A stretch of 64,000 bases of DNA from Symsagittifera roscoffensis (Eukaryota; Xenacoelomorpha; Acoela; Convolutidae). The stretch spans positions 65,565,374 through 65,629,373 of the forward strand of contig NC_087065.1 in the NCBI RefSeq assembly GCF_963678635.1, in the 5' to 3' direction. Under the pieces are notes generated by a model. That model was given only the letters and a program-made list of their open reading frames with translations, made no database searches and was not told the origin of the DNA. Below, piece by piece: positions 24,301 to 30,099 of this stretch. A program made the position numbers and the translations under genes. Position 1 is the first letter of the stretch, and each line of letters opens with the position of its first letter.

Positions 24301-24724
24301 TGCGGGGAGAAAACAATTCTCAGCCCAGAGTAACCAAAAAGTTGCTGGTGATTTTCAAGCACGGACACAACAAAGTTTATCTAGAAAGAACTGAACAGCC
24401 CGTATGGTGGTCCCTCTCCTAGTGTTTAAACATTTGTCACTAAACTTAAGACATTTTGCGCCCAATTTCAAACATTCTACTTTTTCCGAAAAAAAAAACT
24501 TTTTCGGTATATTTCTTTTTCTTAAGAATTAACTACCAGTATACCGCGCAACATCAAGTCTAAAAGAACTTATAGACTATGAATAAAAAAAAACAAAAGG
24601 CACTCACCTCCTTTTGATTGGGCTGCTGAGGGTAGACATCTGGCTTGTCGATTGCCACTTTCGACCCACCATGTTTCTTCAGAGGTCTCTGGTCGTACGA
24701 GAACGAGGCAGACAGAAAAGGCAT
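140..24724 (-). CDS. MED12: MED12 gene (5' part, 15 coding exons, continues past base 1)
   Basis: MED12 is a nuclear subunit of the Mediator kinase module (CDK8, cyclin C, MED12, MED13); its N-terminus activates CDK8 and the module represses or tunes RNA polymerase II transcription. The exons, read right to left, are 24608-24724, 23953-24054, 23624-23734, 20608-20852, 20101-20392, 19700-19845, 12726-12906, 12178-12286, 11712-11864, 9471-10161, 9036-9246, 8657-8797, 5258-5400, 612-801 and about 140-339. All introns are GT-AG and every phase agrees, giving about 1010 residues without a stop. Family landmarks in order include DVYPQQPNQKE, HVKMGFQNPP, SWMNDLSS, LSRRLAFFCTRNL, ITLCCPSALIW, the LCEWAV-type motif LCDWATSC, and FLENPAD. 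Animal MED12 runs to about 2000 residues or more, so the 3' half lies outside the window. The assignment is secure; the last donor (near 140) and the absence of tiny missed exons are less certain. Confidence 0.93.
612..801 (-). CDS. MED12: MED12 coding exon 14
   Basis: The acceptor ATTTTAG precedes T at 801; this base completes the split Ser codon left by exon 13 (phase 2). The donor CAG/GTAAAC lies at 612. The exon encodes about residues 881-944 and contains SSAERCLLHLLERL, which corresponds to the conserved SSAERC helix of animal MED12. It is 190 nt long and leaves phase 0, as exon 15 requires. Confidence 0.9.
2170..3240 (+). pseudogene. Non-LTR retrotransposon (LINE) reverse transcriptase remnant
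   Basis: The plus strand carries a decayed reverse-transcriptase domain in the MED12 intron between exons 13 and 14. Recognisable blocks are a fingers segment near 2260-2360 (TGFFTERLKSAKILPL), the catalytic A motif at about 2530-2580 (FHDLEKAFDKINRDILL, one Asp present), the segment ending in TNRKQCVY (about 2640-2680), and the B motif HGAPQGSV near 2710-2735. After a frameshift, FFVYVSDMLDSVE and a degraded catalytic box (TKDTNV) follow near 2740-2840. There are stops inside the domain and at least one frameshift, so it is inactive. The arrangement is that of the CR1/L2/jockey-type LINE group; I cannot place the clade. The edges are approximate. Confidence 0.8.
3480..3910 (-). repeat. tRNA-like module inside a dispersed repeat (copy 1)
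   Basis: On the minus strand, about 3728-3800 reads as a degenerate tRNA with a Leu-like anticodon arm (GGCTCAAATC) and a near-consensus B box (GGTTCGATTC). The flanking DNA, including AGAACACGAAAAA at about 3650, also occurs near 16830 and 31870 beside other tRNA-like modules. It is not a functional tRNA because the acceptor stem does not close. The start of the region also holds a tandem pair of the phrase CTATCTTTAAATTAGTGCTT. Confidence 0.6.
3911..4678. other. Intronic DNA, no feature recognised
   Basis: This is AT-rich MED12 intron sequence with poly-A and poly-T runs. I see no coding signal, RNA gene or clear repeat boundary in it. Confidence 0.5.
4679..5220 (+). repeat. Family A non-autonomous repeat, internally deleted copy
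   Basis: It begins with a small hairpin (GCGAAGTTGTACTTCGC) and ends with another (ACACAAGCTTAGCTTGTGT at about 5200-5218). The interior phrases (ATGACCGATAACGC, CCAATTATGACGCATTAGC, AATGAACACATTTTGTCGC) recur in the fuller copies at 18059-18790 and 37293-38101. Compared with 37293-38101 it lacks the palindromic middle. In its place it has a tRNA B-box-like word on the plus strand near 4955 (GGTTCGAACCC). No coding capacity is visible. Confidence 0.65.
5258..5400 (-). CDS. MED12: MED12 coding exon 13
   Basis: The acceptor TTTGTGCAG precedes ATG at 5400 (phase 0) and the donor AAAG/GTAGAA is at 5258 (phase 2). It encodes about residues 834-881, an amphipathic helical segment containing AIETFIPYMLINDEMS and ending VFE. 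This aligns with the animal MED12 helix pair before the SSAERC motif. Confidence 0.9.
6634..7329 (+). pseudogene. MULE-type transposase pseudogene
   Basis: One reading frame runs through with four in-frame stops (6934, about 6985, about 7040 and about 7127). It shows the core signature of Mutator-like transposases of animals. GNGKRYLVFPTNKNIEVF is followed by NDGIFKSCPDKF (the D-G-T-F-K-S-C-P block, here with Ile for Thr), QLYTVNCFVDG, then ALLPDKRQETYIAFW, and after a degraded second acidic position a block ending IRLLATLAF. The enzyme would have been a DDE-type transposase in the nucleus. The stops and substitutions show it is dead. A distinct zinc-finger N-terminus is not visible. Confidence 0.75.
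7477..7659 (+). pseudogene. Transposase C-terminal fragment with Cys-rich segment
   Basis: This 60-residue open segment lies between the MULE core and the right terminal repeat. It contains a CHCNGC cluster and a basic tail (KKSHKKGG). Its position suggests it is the C-terminus of the same transposase. I do not recognise the segment by itself, and its being coding is an inference from the context. Confidence 0.4.
7960..8560. repeat. Dispersed repeat shared with 29190-29620
   Basis: Phrases such as CCAAAATCTTACCCCAAAAA, AATCTGTATAA and GTGCTACATAAAA occur in the same order here and at 29240-29400, so both are copies of one dispersed repeat. No coding capacity is credible. A 68-residue open frame here has no recognisable family. 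Confidence 0.5.
8657..8797 (-). CDS. MED12: MED12 coding exon 12
   Basis: The acceptor ATGACAG precedes GTG at 8797 and the donor AAAT/GTTAGT is at 8657; both junctions are phase 0. It encodes about residues 787-833, including TPLPPVKAIDFIMQLSES and LVLDIAENV. These correspond to the LPLVQHVQFIFDLMEYS region of vertebrate MED12 and the helix after it. Confidence 0.9.
9036..9246 (-). CDS. MED12: MED12 coding exon 11
   Basis: The acceptor GATTTTAG precedes G at 9246, completing an Arg codon split with exon 10. The donor CAG/GTACGA is at 9036 (phase 0). It encodes about residues 716-786. It starts with the conserved NQRL-x-LLYGFG segment and carries the stretch corresponding to the H-x-V-x-A-Q helix of animal MED12 (RQNVVAQCFNQ). 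Confidence 0.92.
9471..10161 (-). CDS. MED12: MED12 coding exon 10, LCEWAV domain
   Basis: This is the largest MED12 exon (691 nt). The acceptor AAACTAG precedes GG at 10161 and the donor AGAG/GTCAGC is at 9471 (phase 2). It encodes about residues 485-716. NEIQRVLEIIEQLD leads to the signature LCDWATSC (LCEWAV domain of eukaryotic MED12) near residue 555, then HRAAVVANLL, SHDHYMRLLISRGDL and LHFPVCREN. Between the last two, an acidic Ser-rich linker of about 30 residues replaces the much longer linker of vertebrates. It forms part of the scaffold of the Mediator kinase module. Confidence 0.95.
10217..10908 (+). pseudogene. LINE ORF2 C-terminal region (reverse transcriptase thumb and tail)
   Basis: An open frame of about 230 codons lacks a start. 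It opens near KYLGVIVDDKLKFFHHI, the hallmark of the block just C-terminal to the LINE RT catalytic core. The family features IKPIIQYGLLVYGG, an NMQRKIVRMIC helix, AYNTRISEG and NRGSKLLN follow. No endonuclease or YxDD box is present, so this is only the tail of ORF2. The frame is intact from 10217 to its stop, which suggests a more recent insertion than the 2.2 kb copy. Confidence 0.85.
10920..11230 (+). repeat. Tandem duplication in LINE 3' UTR, about 155 bp unit
   Basis: Two adjacent units start with AATGGTACCCGCTGGCTAAA (at about 10925 and 11080) and run through ATATGACCCTCCAAATC and TTGTAGTTTTCGAGAAAT to an A-rich end. They differ at only a few positions. The TTGTAGTTTTCGAG core matches, in reverse complement, the unit of the array at 13130-14140. 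Confidence 0.85.
11712..11864 (-). CDS. MED12: MED12 coding exon 9
   Basis: The acceptor TTTCCAG precedes GC at 11864 and the donor TTTTG/GTGAGA is at 11712; it enters and leaves at phase 1. It encodes about residues 435-485. DLPLPFSEQD at the start continues exon 8's SPS to give the conserved proline-rich SPSDLPLP junction, and QRWSSAKYQES matches the conserved VRWSFDKCQE block of animal MED12. Confidence 0.93.
12178..12286 (-). CDS. MED12: MED12 coding exon 8
   Basis: This 109 nt exon is easy to miss. The acceptor TGTGTAG precedes GTG at 12286 (phase 0). The donor CCTA/GTAGGC at 12178 leaves phase 1, exactly what exon 9 needs. It encodes about residues 399-434, ending GSPLDNLAVSPS, which matches the conserved GSPLDHLPIAPS of vertebrate MED12. 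The donor is weaker than the others (GTAGGC), but the protein match decides it. Confidence 0.85.
12726..12906 (-). CDS. MED12: MED12 coding exon 7
   Basis: The acceptor GTATATAG precedes C at 12906, completing an Asp codon from exon 6. The donor ACAG/GTCAGC is at 12726 (phase 0). It encodes about residues 338-398, with ITLCCPSALIW, one of the most conserved MED12 blocks (ILLCCPSALVW in vertebrates). A short Gln run (QQQQ) near its start is a local addition. Confidence 0.94.
13130..14140. repeat. Satellite-like array, about 170 bp unit, five or more copies
   Basis: Units in MED12 intron 6 share the order ATCTCGGAAACTAC, GATTTGAGCAGTC, ATTTGGAGGCAAGA, CTGGCAACCCCTGA and GAGTACCCTGACAGC, followed by an A-rich tail. 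Copies start near 13135, 13300, 13470, 13740 and 13930, with a shorter one near 14045. They are well diverged. The region around 13591-13725 is inverted rather than direct. Confidence 0.8.
13591..13725. repeat. Long inverted repeat, 65 bp arms
   Basis: The left arm (13591-13655) and right arm (13661-13725) are reverse complements at roughly 90 percent, separated by about 5 bases (GCTCA). The arms begin and end with TAAGTTTTCTG and its complement. It would form a nearly blunt hairpin and marks a head-to-head junction between two units of the surrounding array. Confidence 0.85.
14690..15600. repeat. Family E array, about 150 bp degenerate units
   Basis: Repeated modules combine TTGAACTTTTACC-like words, an AGATTTGGCAG element, TTTCGAGAAA, CCAAAAATGGTCGA and ATTTCGAAA, then TTTGAC or GATTTT, and GGGCGTAGCCA. 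They recur at irregular spacing of about 130-170 bp. Related arrays lie at 21280-21800 and 41040-42000. No coding is supported, and an open frame on the minus strand here follows from the repeat composition. Confidence 0.6.
15674..17530 (+). repeat. Family B repeat copy 1 (hairpin-ended)
   Basis: It opens with GCGAAGCTGCGCTTCGC followed by ACCACTTGCGATACAAAA, and ends with AAAAAGTCTAGTACCTGATTG and CAATACCCTTGCTGAT near 17485-17525. The interior has recurring words of the type TAAGCCGACAAAA. A tRNA-like module sits at about 16916-16985. The MED12 intron contains it. The end hairpin (CCCTTGC/GCAAGGG in other copies) is damaged here. Confidence 0.6.
16916..16985 (-). repeat. tRNA-like module (Gln-like anticodon arm)
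   Basis: The minus strand reads GTGGTTAAGTGGTTAGGGTG (A-box-like), then ACTCTGAATCTGTAGG, an anticodon arm resembling tRNA-Gln(CTG), then GCAGGTTCGAATTTC (near-perfect B box). The acceptor stem is not closed and there is no terminator at the expected place, so it is a tRNA-derived module within a repeat, not a gene. Confidence 0.65.
17953..19510 (+). repeat. Family B repeat copy 2, carrying a nested family A copy
   Basis: It opens with ACAGAGGCCAAGCTGAGCTT and ends with AAAGTCTAGTACCAGATTG, then the intact terminal hairpin CCCTTGCTATCGCAAGGG at about 19486-19503. A family A copy (18059-18790) sits inside it. Interior phrases include ATAAGCCAAAACCTATCAAG and CACCCTCAAAACACA. Confidence 0.6.
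18059..18790 (+). repeat. Family A repeat copy, nested in family B
   Basis: It begins with a decayed hairpin (GCGAAGTTTCACTTCCC) and aligns through GACCGACAACGCTACTGGG, CCCCCACACGCCATATTAAG, TAATAGCGCGAAAAATATCG, AATAGTCTGTGTTAACATCC and AAAATGAACACTTTC with the copy at 37293-38101. The 3' hairpin is missing. Confidence 0.65.
19700..19845 (-). CDS. MED12: MED12 coding exon 6
   Basis: The acceptor GTTTAAG precedes TAT at 19845 (phase 0) and the donor CAGA/GTAAGT is at 19700 (phase 2). It encodes about residues 290-338: YLDEIVQSEPLSRRLAFFC followed by TRNLTL. This is a direct match to the conserved animal block YL-SRRLAYFCTRRL. No start lies inside the exon. Confidence 0.94.
20101..20392 (-). 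CDS. MED12: MED12 coding exon 5
   Basis: The acceptor GGCGGCAG precedes T at 20392, completing a Cys codon with exon 4. The donor TGGT/GTAAGT is at 20101 (phase 0). It encodes about residues 192-289, with DWTHAVCLFMSNLYKRML and then EEGLLDKHEFLLWLLQ, matching the conserved D-G-x-LDRHEFLTW block. An AG seven bases upstream (20399) is an alternative acceptor, but it breaks the phase with exon 4. Confidence 0.9.
20608..20852 (-). CDS. MED12: MED12 coding exon 4 (Med12 domain)
   Basis: The acceptor TTAATGTAG precedes TAC at 20852 (phase 0) and the donor ATATG/GTCAGC is at 20608 (phase 2). It encodes about residues 111-192, with SWMNDLSSPTKDL and SFQRKEELLFALAEHKVPMV, then RAIWTIKL. This is the core of the Med12 N-terminal domain that contacts the CDK8-cyclin C pair. 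Joining directly to exon 3 keeps eleven residues between the FW pair and the SW block, as in vertebrates. Confidence 0.93.
21080..21800. repeat. Family E array, second locus
   Basis: It shares modules with 14690-15600 and 41040-42000, such as CTCAGATTTGATAGGG, TTTTTAAGAAAATTCAAAA, CGGTCGAAATTTC and GGGCGTAGCCACTT. The spacing between units is about 130-160 bp. It lies in the 2.8 kb MED12 intron 3. Confidence 0.55.
22021..22925 (+). repeat. Family B repeat copy 3, compact 0.9 kb form
   Basis: It has both ends. The 5' hairpin region is GGCGAAGCCGAGTTTCGC. The 3' end is AAATGTCTAGTACCCGATG, followed by CCTTGCTTATCGCCAGGG at about 22900-22918. The interior has AAGCCGACAAAAA words and an ATCGAACTTTTTCGCCTC phrase that also occurs near 46970. 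No coding is present. Confidence 0.65.
22926..23623. other. Intronic DNA, no feature recognised
   Basis: This is MED12 intron 3 sequence. A phrase CTCGCCACTGGGACAATTTT near 23390 resembles one at 32570, suggesting another old dispersed repeat. Nothing else is recognised. Confidence 0.4.
23624..23734 (-). CDS. MED12: MED12 coding exon 3
   Basis: The acceptor CTTGTCAG precedes ATT at 23734 and the donor GCCG/GTGTGT is at 23624; both junctions are phase 0. It encodes 37 residues (about 74-110), a charged helix followed by NKDRFWP. This matches the conserved N-x-KD-x-FW segment before the Med12 domain. Confidence 0.9.
23953..24054 (-). CDS. MED12: MED12 coding exon 2 (CDK8-activating segment)
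   Basis: The acceptor TGTTTAG precedes GAC at 24054 and the donor GAAT/GTAATT is at 23953, both phase 0. It encodes 34 residues (about 40-73) starting DHFYSHVKMGFQNPP. In vertebrates this segment (NVKQGFNNQP) contacts cyclin C and CDK8. The glycine is kept, while the adjacent Gln position is Met here. The 34-codon length and sequence leave little doubt. Confidence 0.92.
24608..24724 (-). CDS. MED12: MED12 coding exon 1 with start codon
   Basis: ATG at 24724-24722 opens 39 codons ending at the donor AGGAG/GTGAGT (24608). The peptide contains SYDQRPLKKHGG and DVYPQQPNQKE, which match the first exon of vertebrate MED12 (SYEHRPLKRPRLG, DVYPQDPKQKE) at the same distance from the Met. That fixes the start. 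The junction with exon 2 is phase 0. Confidence 0.93.
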
Positions 24725-24864
24725 CCCCCTTTCAATCTGATTGCATAATTATGCACTGATGAGTAAGTATATCGGCGGTGGTGGCTGATGATAGAAAGCC
24801 TCACATTCCTGATTCTTGATTTAAGGATCAACAAAACGTCTGAAATGCAGATTGCAATTATCAA

Positions 24865-25739
24865 GCAACACTAAATTGGTTTTGAACTGGACTTCAATCA
24901 TGTATTCGGTGGTTTGGGAAAAATCAACACAGGGGCGACTTATCAAGCAGATAAAAGACTGATCCAACGAAAAAAAATGCAGTATAATCCAAAGTTTCAA
25001 AAAGTAAGGCAACTACAAAATATTCCCTAAATTGAAAAAGAACAATAGTCGAAAAAATCAAGCAAAAAATAACTAAAAATATTTCAGTTAACTTACTTGA
25101 AACATTATTACCCGTAGACATATGAAGAAATTTCCAGGTCTGTCGTTTATCCAGCTCTAAGTGAGCGGAAACAGTCGTTTCAACTATTTGATTTTGAAAA
25201 AAAAATTGAAAAATCAAATCATTTTTTTATCAAAAAAAAACATTTAAAAAATCCATAAATCAATCAAAAATTTGTAAAGTGAAAGACAGATAAAACTGAA
25301 ACAGTTCACATTCAAAAAGTACCAACTTTATGTTGTTTCTCATGTAGAGAATCACATAGAAACTGCACAAATAACTTTCCAAAAAATCAAACAAAAGTGA
25401 GGCAGAATTTTGCTTGTTTTCGAAACAGAAACCAGGGTTCTCAATACCCAGAATTGATTTCAAAAGATTGAATTTGAGATTCTCAAACAAAACAGAACAA
25501 CGATAATGAAAAAACAACTCAGAATCAATGAAATGTTCGCAAGAAATTTCGAAAATGTAAATAACATGCAGTGGTTTTTGAATTAAGTCTGCAGAGAATA
25601 TCACTGCACAATCTGTCAAATAACGTTTTTGTAAGAATTTGAACAAAACGAGCATTTTTAGACAAAGATGGATTAATCGAAAAAAACGACAATTTTGTTT
25701 CAGAAACTGATTTAATTTGAACTTTTCCCGCATATGAAT
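24865..25739. other. MED12 upstream flank, no feature recognised
   Basis: AT-rich DNA upstream of the MED12 start. It should hold the MED12 promoter and 5' UTR, but I cannot place a TATA box or initiator with confidence. Long minus-strand open frames here (such as 25260-25748) are low-complexity Phe/Leu-rich translations of AT-rich DNA and show no family features. Confidence 0.4.
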
Positions 25740-26800
25740 TGGCTGCAACTTCTAACACCACTTGATATACAACACAAGAAAAAAAAGCTTCGCACCACTT
25801 GATATAAAACACAAGAAAAAATCGATAAGAAACCGAAAATGTCAAAAAAACTAGCTCAAAAAATCATGCCAAGAAAATAGAATGTGAAATAGGCATCAGA
25901 AGATAATTTTCCCAGCGGTAACAGAGCCGAAAATATCTTTTAAGAAACCCTTAAGCCGAAAAAAATCAAGAAAAGCAAGAAAATCAAGTTTTGAAAAATT
26001 AATAAATCCCCCTCAAAATACTTTAAAAAAACTTCATTTACTCGTCAAATGAAACAATATGAGGCCCATAAGCCGATATAAAATATGCTGAAACTATCCA
26101 GCCAAAACAAAATGAGAAAAAAACGAGCAAAAATTGTTGTCATGATAAACTTGAACTATAATTTCAATTAAAAATTTTAGCATTTAAATCATTTGGTCCG
26201 AATAAAGTTTTTAAGCGGAAAAAAAAAGAAAAAAAACATATACTAAATCAGGGTTACAAAAATTACAAACAGTATAAACCAAAACAATAAAAGCAAGTAT
26301 AATGAAAAAAAAGTTAAAAAAAACTATTCAACATTAAGGCAACTAAGCAAACAAAACATAAGCAGACAATAAGCCGAAAATTTGTTATTGAAACGGATTA
26401 TTTCCCGTTTGTTTTTTTTTCACAAAAAAAAACATTTGCCGTCTCAGGCGCATTTGTAACCATCAGACCAAGTGCGCCAGAGACGCAAAAAAAATTGAAT
26501 TCATTATGAACTTTATTTCTGACCATTCTGTGAAATAAGTTTTTACGGGAAAAAAAGTGTAAAAAGTTCTAAGAAGGGACATTAAATTTTGCAAATAGAC
26601 CGTTGAACGACCGAAGTAGACCCTTGAACCTAAACCGCTGAAAGAACGCACGTGAACACAATAAAACGCACGAGCTTTGAAGAGGATTTGCAAAAAGGAT
26701 TTGTGAAGGAGTCCAGAAGTGAGTCCTGTGGACAAAGTTGTTCACGGGGGAAAAGTCTAGTACCCGGTTGCACTACACTTGCTATCTCAAGTTTAATAGC
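25740..26800 (+). repeat. Family B repeat copy 4
   Basis: It opens with CACCACTTGATATACAACAC (the 5' hairpin is lost, and the phrase is doubled at 25795) and ends AAAGTCTAGTACCCGGTTG, followed by a decayed hairpin near 26770-26790. The interior has AATATGAGGCCCATAAGCCG. An open frame near 26652-26930 overlaps its 3' end but has no recognisable homology. Confidence 0.55.
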
Positions 26801-26929
26801 CAATAAAGGGAATGGCATCTCAGTCAACCATGGTTGTTTTGTGTCAATTCAGTTATTTAGCAAACGTATTTTTAGAAGGAGACGATATAGGGATATTAAA
26901 CTTGGATTTCGTTTTACGCGAATTGCGTA

Positions 26930-28290
26930 GCATTGAGACAAAAAAACTCGCAGTAAAAACTAAATCCAGTAAAGACCACTAGAAAAATCACTGCACAATT
27001 TGAATGCGCCTTTTAGAGCCCAAATCTGGTTGACGAAATATAGTTCGTTTAAGTTTAGGCAGTTTTATTGGTTTTCAGATTAAAATATACATATGTGCGT
27101 GGAAAGGGGGGGGGGTACTAGAAAGGTTACGACTGCTTTTGAAGTAATCACCCTTAGTGCAGGCGTAACTGATGCCGTATTAGCCTCCTATGACACCAAG
27201 CTGGTAGCCTAGTATTCCTAAATGTTTTGTACAGTTTTATTGAGTGACAATCAGGTACATTGCGTATAAATACTCGAACGGGTATCAATAGCTTCACATT
27301 TACAATGAGTTCACCGAACGGGTTTCTTCTACACGTTTGATCAAATTTTCTATCTTTTCAATCAAGAGTAAAAAGGTAAGTCGAGCAATTGCAAATCACT
27401 GAATTACAGATTCAGTGATTGCTTGGTTTTCTGGAGTTTAGACTTTTGAGTTCACCGCCATACCGAATCAATCATTAGAACAAACGACTTCTCAACTGCA
27501 CAGCATAATCAACCTGATCAATTTTGTTTTATTGGAGTCAAAATACTGCAGTAATCTCACTTTCATTCGTATGATTAGAGATGAATACTTCTTAAATAGA
27601 AATAGATTGGCATAGATAAAAAAAGCTCATTTGAATGATATTGAATTAAAAATCGATTCCGTCAACTTCGCAAAATTTTTCAATGAAAGCCCAAAAAATA
27701 AAAAAAATCAATCTCTTTCAATTCAATTCGAGACGAAAGTTAGCCGAGCAAACTATACATTGCTGGTTCTGGCAAAACCACGAGTAGTTTAAGTCTCAAT
27801 TCTTGTTACCCAATTTGCGCAAAACGCAATCAAAGTTGAGGATTTTCAAGTTTTTTGTACGAAAACTTCCGCTATGTGACATATACTCAGAAGCTTGCAT
27901 CTCTTAGATGCAGATCAATAATTCATTTAATTATTCGTCATCAAAAACGGTGTCCTATTTTCTAACTCCGGAATTTTTTTTCGCCACCATCTCTTTTTAT
28001 ACCATACATTTTCCCCACGATATTTTACCGCACTACTTTTTCACCCCTCAGAATTCTCAACCCCAAAACGCCTTCATTTAGATGCTTCGATTGCGAAACA
28101 CAGAAAAAAAAAAACAGCATAATTCGGAAATATAAGTTCACGGTTTTGAATAACGGTTCTGATTTCACTAACAGCTCAATGCGAACAAAAATAGGTAACG
28201 CTGATTAAACTTTGAATCGTTTTTTAAACATGAACTGATATAGAAAACAATATCTCTGCTTTGAACATTAGAATTTGATATGATAATTAC
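26930..28290. other. Intergenic DNA, no gene recognised
   Basis: No coding signal or family repeat is evident. A run of ten G residues lies at about 27105-27114, unusual in this AT-rich context. Near 27390-27420 the phrase AATCACTGAATTACAGATTC is followed by CAGTGATTGC, a short imperfect inverted repeat. Confidence 0.4.
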
Positions 28291-28296
28291 CACTAG

Positions 28297-28440
28297 AATA
28301 AGAAGAAGAATTTATTCCTATAAATTTGCAAACACAATTAATTATGCTTCATTATAATTCAATATTAAATATGAATGAAATTTATTGAATTTACTAAAAA
28401 CAGAGAGGACAGACGAAGGGCGTCAACAATGCCCACTGTG
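28297..28440 (-). mobile_element. LINE 3' end, reverse orientation
   Basis: On the minus strand the segment ends GGAATAAATTCTTCTTCTTA, the same A-T-A-A-A-T-T-C(TTC)n terminus as the LINE at 10195-11545. The upstream part (GACGCCCTTCGTCTGTCC) parallels that element's GTCAAGTAGGAACATACTGC-to-TTTTGTCTATCCCC region only loosely. It is a short 5'-truncated insertion of the same or a sister family. Confidence 0.6.
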
Positions 28441-28597
28441 AGTCTACCCTTGAAAAAAAATAAACTCACTTAAAATTAATTATTTTATTGTTACATTTTT
28501 TTCATTTATCTGATTTCTATTTTAGTGTTGTAATCAAATTGAAAACAGTTCTCACAATTTCTGTCCATCATTACAAAAAGAAAGAAATTGAAATTAA

Positions 28598-29190
28598 GTA
28601 CAGAGGCGAAGCGGAGCTTCTCACCACTTGCGGTACATCGCAAACATAGCAGGGCAAATAGTTGACAAAAATGACAAAAGTCACTGAAAATTCAAAAAAT
28701 GTAATTAAGTTTTCAAAAAAACCATGAGAAGCGGTAACTGAGCCGACAATTTTATGCTAGAAGCTTGTTGAGCCGAAAAAAAAACTAATTAAAAAATTGT
28801 AATTAAAATATTTTTTTGAATTAAATTCTATTCTCCTGAAAATACACTTTTGCCATGAAAACGAAGCAATATGAGACAATTAAGTGGATATAACATCAGC
28901 CTTTCAGCCGAATATACCTGTAACATGAAAAAAATTGCAGAACCTGAAATGGTACATATAGAACCAAGATAAAAATTAAAATTCGAATCGAGGAGATATT
29001 TGAAACCGAACTTGTTAAAGTATGGCTGTTAATGAGCATGTGTGCTCAACAGGGAAAGAGCTACTGAATTCAGCTGGGAGGAGACGATTCCTGTCAACAA
29101 CGTTTTTCAAAGAAAAACACGTTTGCAACACAGTGTTGATTTAAATTATTTGGACAAAACGAAGAAAGTATTAAATTTCAAACGCTTTTT
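28598..29190 (+). repeat. Family B 5' part, truncated copy
   Basis: It opens with ACAGAGGCGAAGCGGAGCTT, followed by CTCACCACTTGCGGTACATC, and the interior has GCGGTAACTGAGCCGACAAT. I do not see the 3' hairpin, so the copy is truncated or interrupted. Another 5' hairpin-like start lies at about 30000 (ACAGACGAAGCGAAACTTCG). Confidence 0.5.
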
Positions 29191-29620
29191 TCTCAAATTG
29201 CTGCTAAGAATTTCACCAAAATTATTATGGTGCATTGTTTCTCCGAAATTCTCATCCAAAATTTTACCCCAAAAATGGGTCATTTTGGCTTTTTAATTGA
29301 TCAAAAGCTACCTGAAACTACCAAGTGAAAACTGCCAAAAATCTGTATAAGAGAAAATATCTTTGGTTCATAGCCAAAAAAGGTCATTTTGCTACATAAA
29401 AATCAAAATCTTTGGCTAAAAACAAATTTCAACGTTTTACGCAAATTTTTGAAAACTTTATCTTTCTAGAACTTTGTTGGACTGAGGCTTCGTCCAAACT
29501 TTGTTGTAGGAGACTTCTTTTGATGTAATTTTCTCATCATTTAACTTGATATTTTCAGCGTAATTTTTGATCAATTAACGACTAATAAAATGACTATCTC
29601 ACAATTTTTGGGATACCATT
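29190..29620. repeat. Dispersed repeat shared with 7960-8560
   Basis: CCAAAATTTTACCCCAAAAA, AATCTGTATAAGAGAAA and TTTTGCTACATAAAAATC align in order with the region right of the MULE at 8 kb. No coding is present. Confidence 0.5.
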
Positions 29621-30099
29621 TTGCCCTCAATCAACTAACAATCGCCCTCACCCTAACAAGAGACAACATTCAGAAAATTTTTGTTTTACATATCTATTTA
29701 TGATTGAAAGTGCTTCTAAATGATATATCCGACAGCCCATGATCTTATTCGTGATAACTAGATTTGAGTGAAAAACAACCAAATCGAAAATTCCTCTGCA
29801 ACTTTGGAGTTTTTCAACCAGACAAAAAAACATGGAACATTATTTGTAAAAATTAAGTAATGAAGTGTAGTCGAAAACAGACAAGCCACGCTTGATAACT
29901 GACCAAAAGTCGATTGAAGAGTCGCTTGCAGAACTGAAAAAACTTATAACATACACAACAGTCCGTAAATAAAATATTAAACATCCAAACATTAAACACA
30001 GACGAAGCGAAACTTCGCAACACTAATGATACGTCACCCATAGCATACCTACAGAAAACCAGCTAGCCTACAGAAAATGATACGAAAAAGAATAAAGGT

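Noticed and set aside
25260-25845. Long minus-strand open frames suggesting a membrane protein gene.
   Set aside because: The translations are Phe/Leu/Ser/Lys-rich, typical of antisense AT-rich DNA. There is no family pattern or splice context, and the region lies beside family B repeats.
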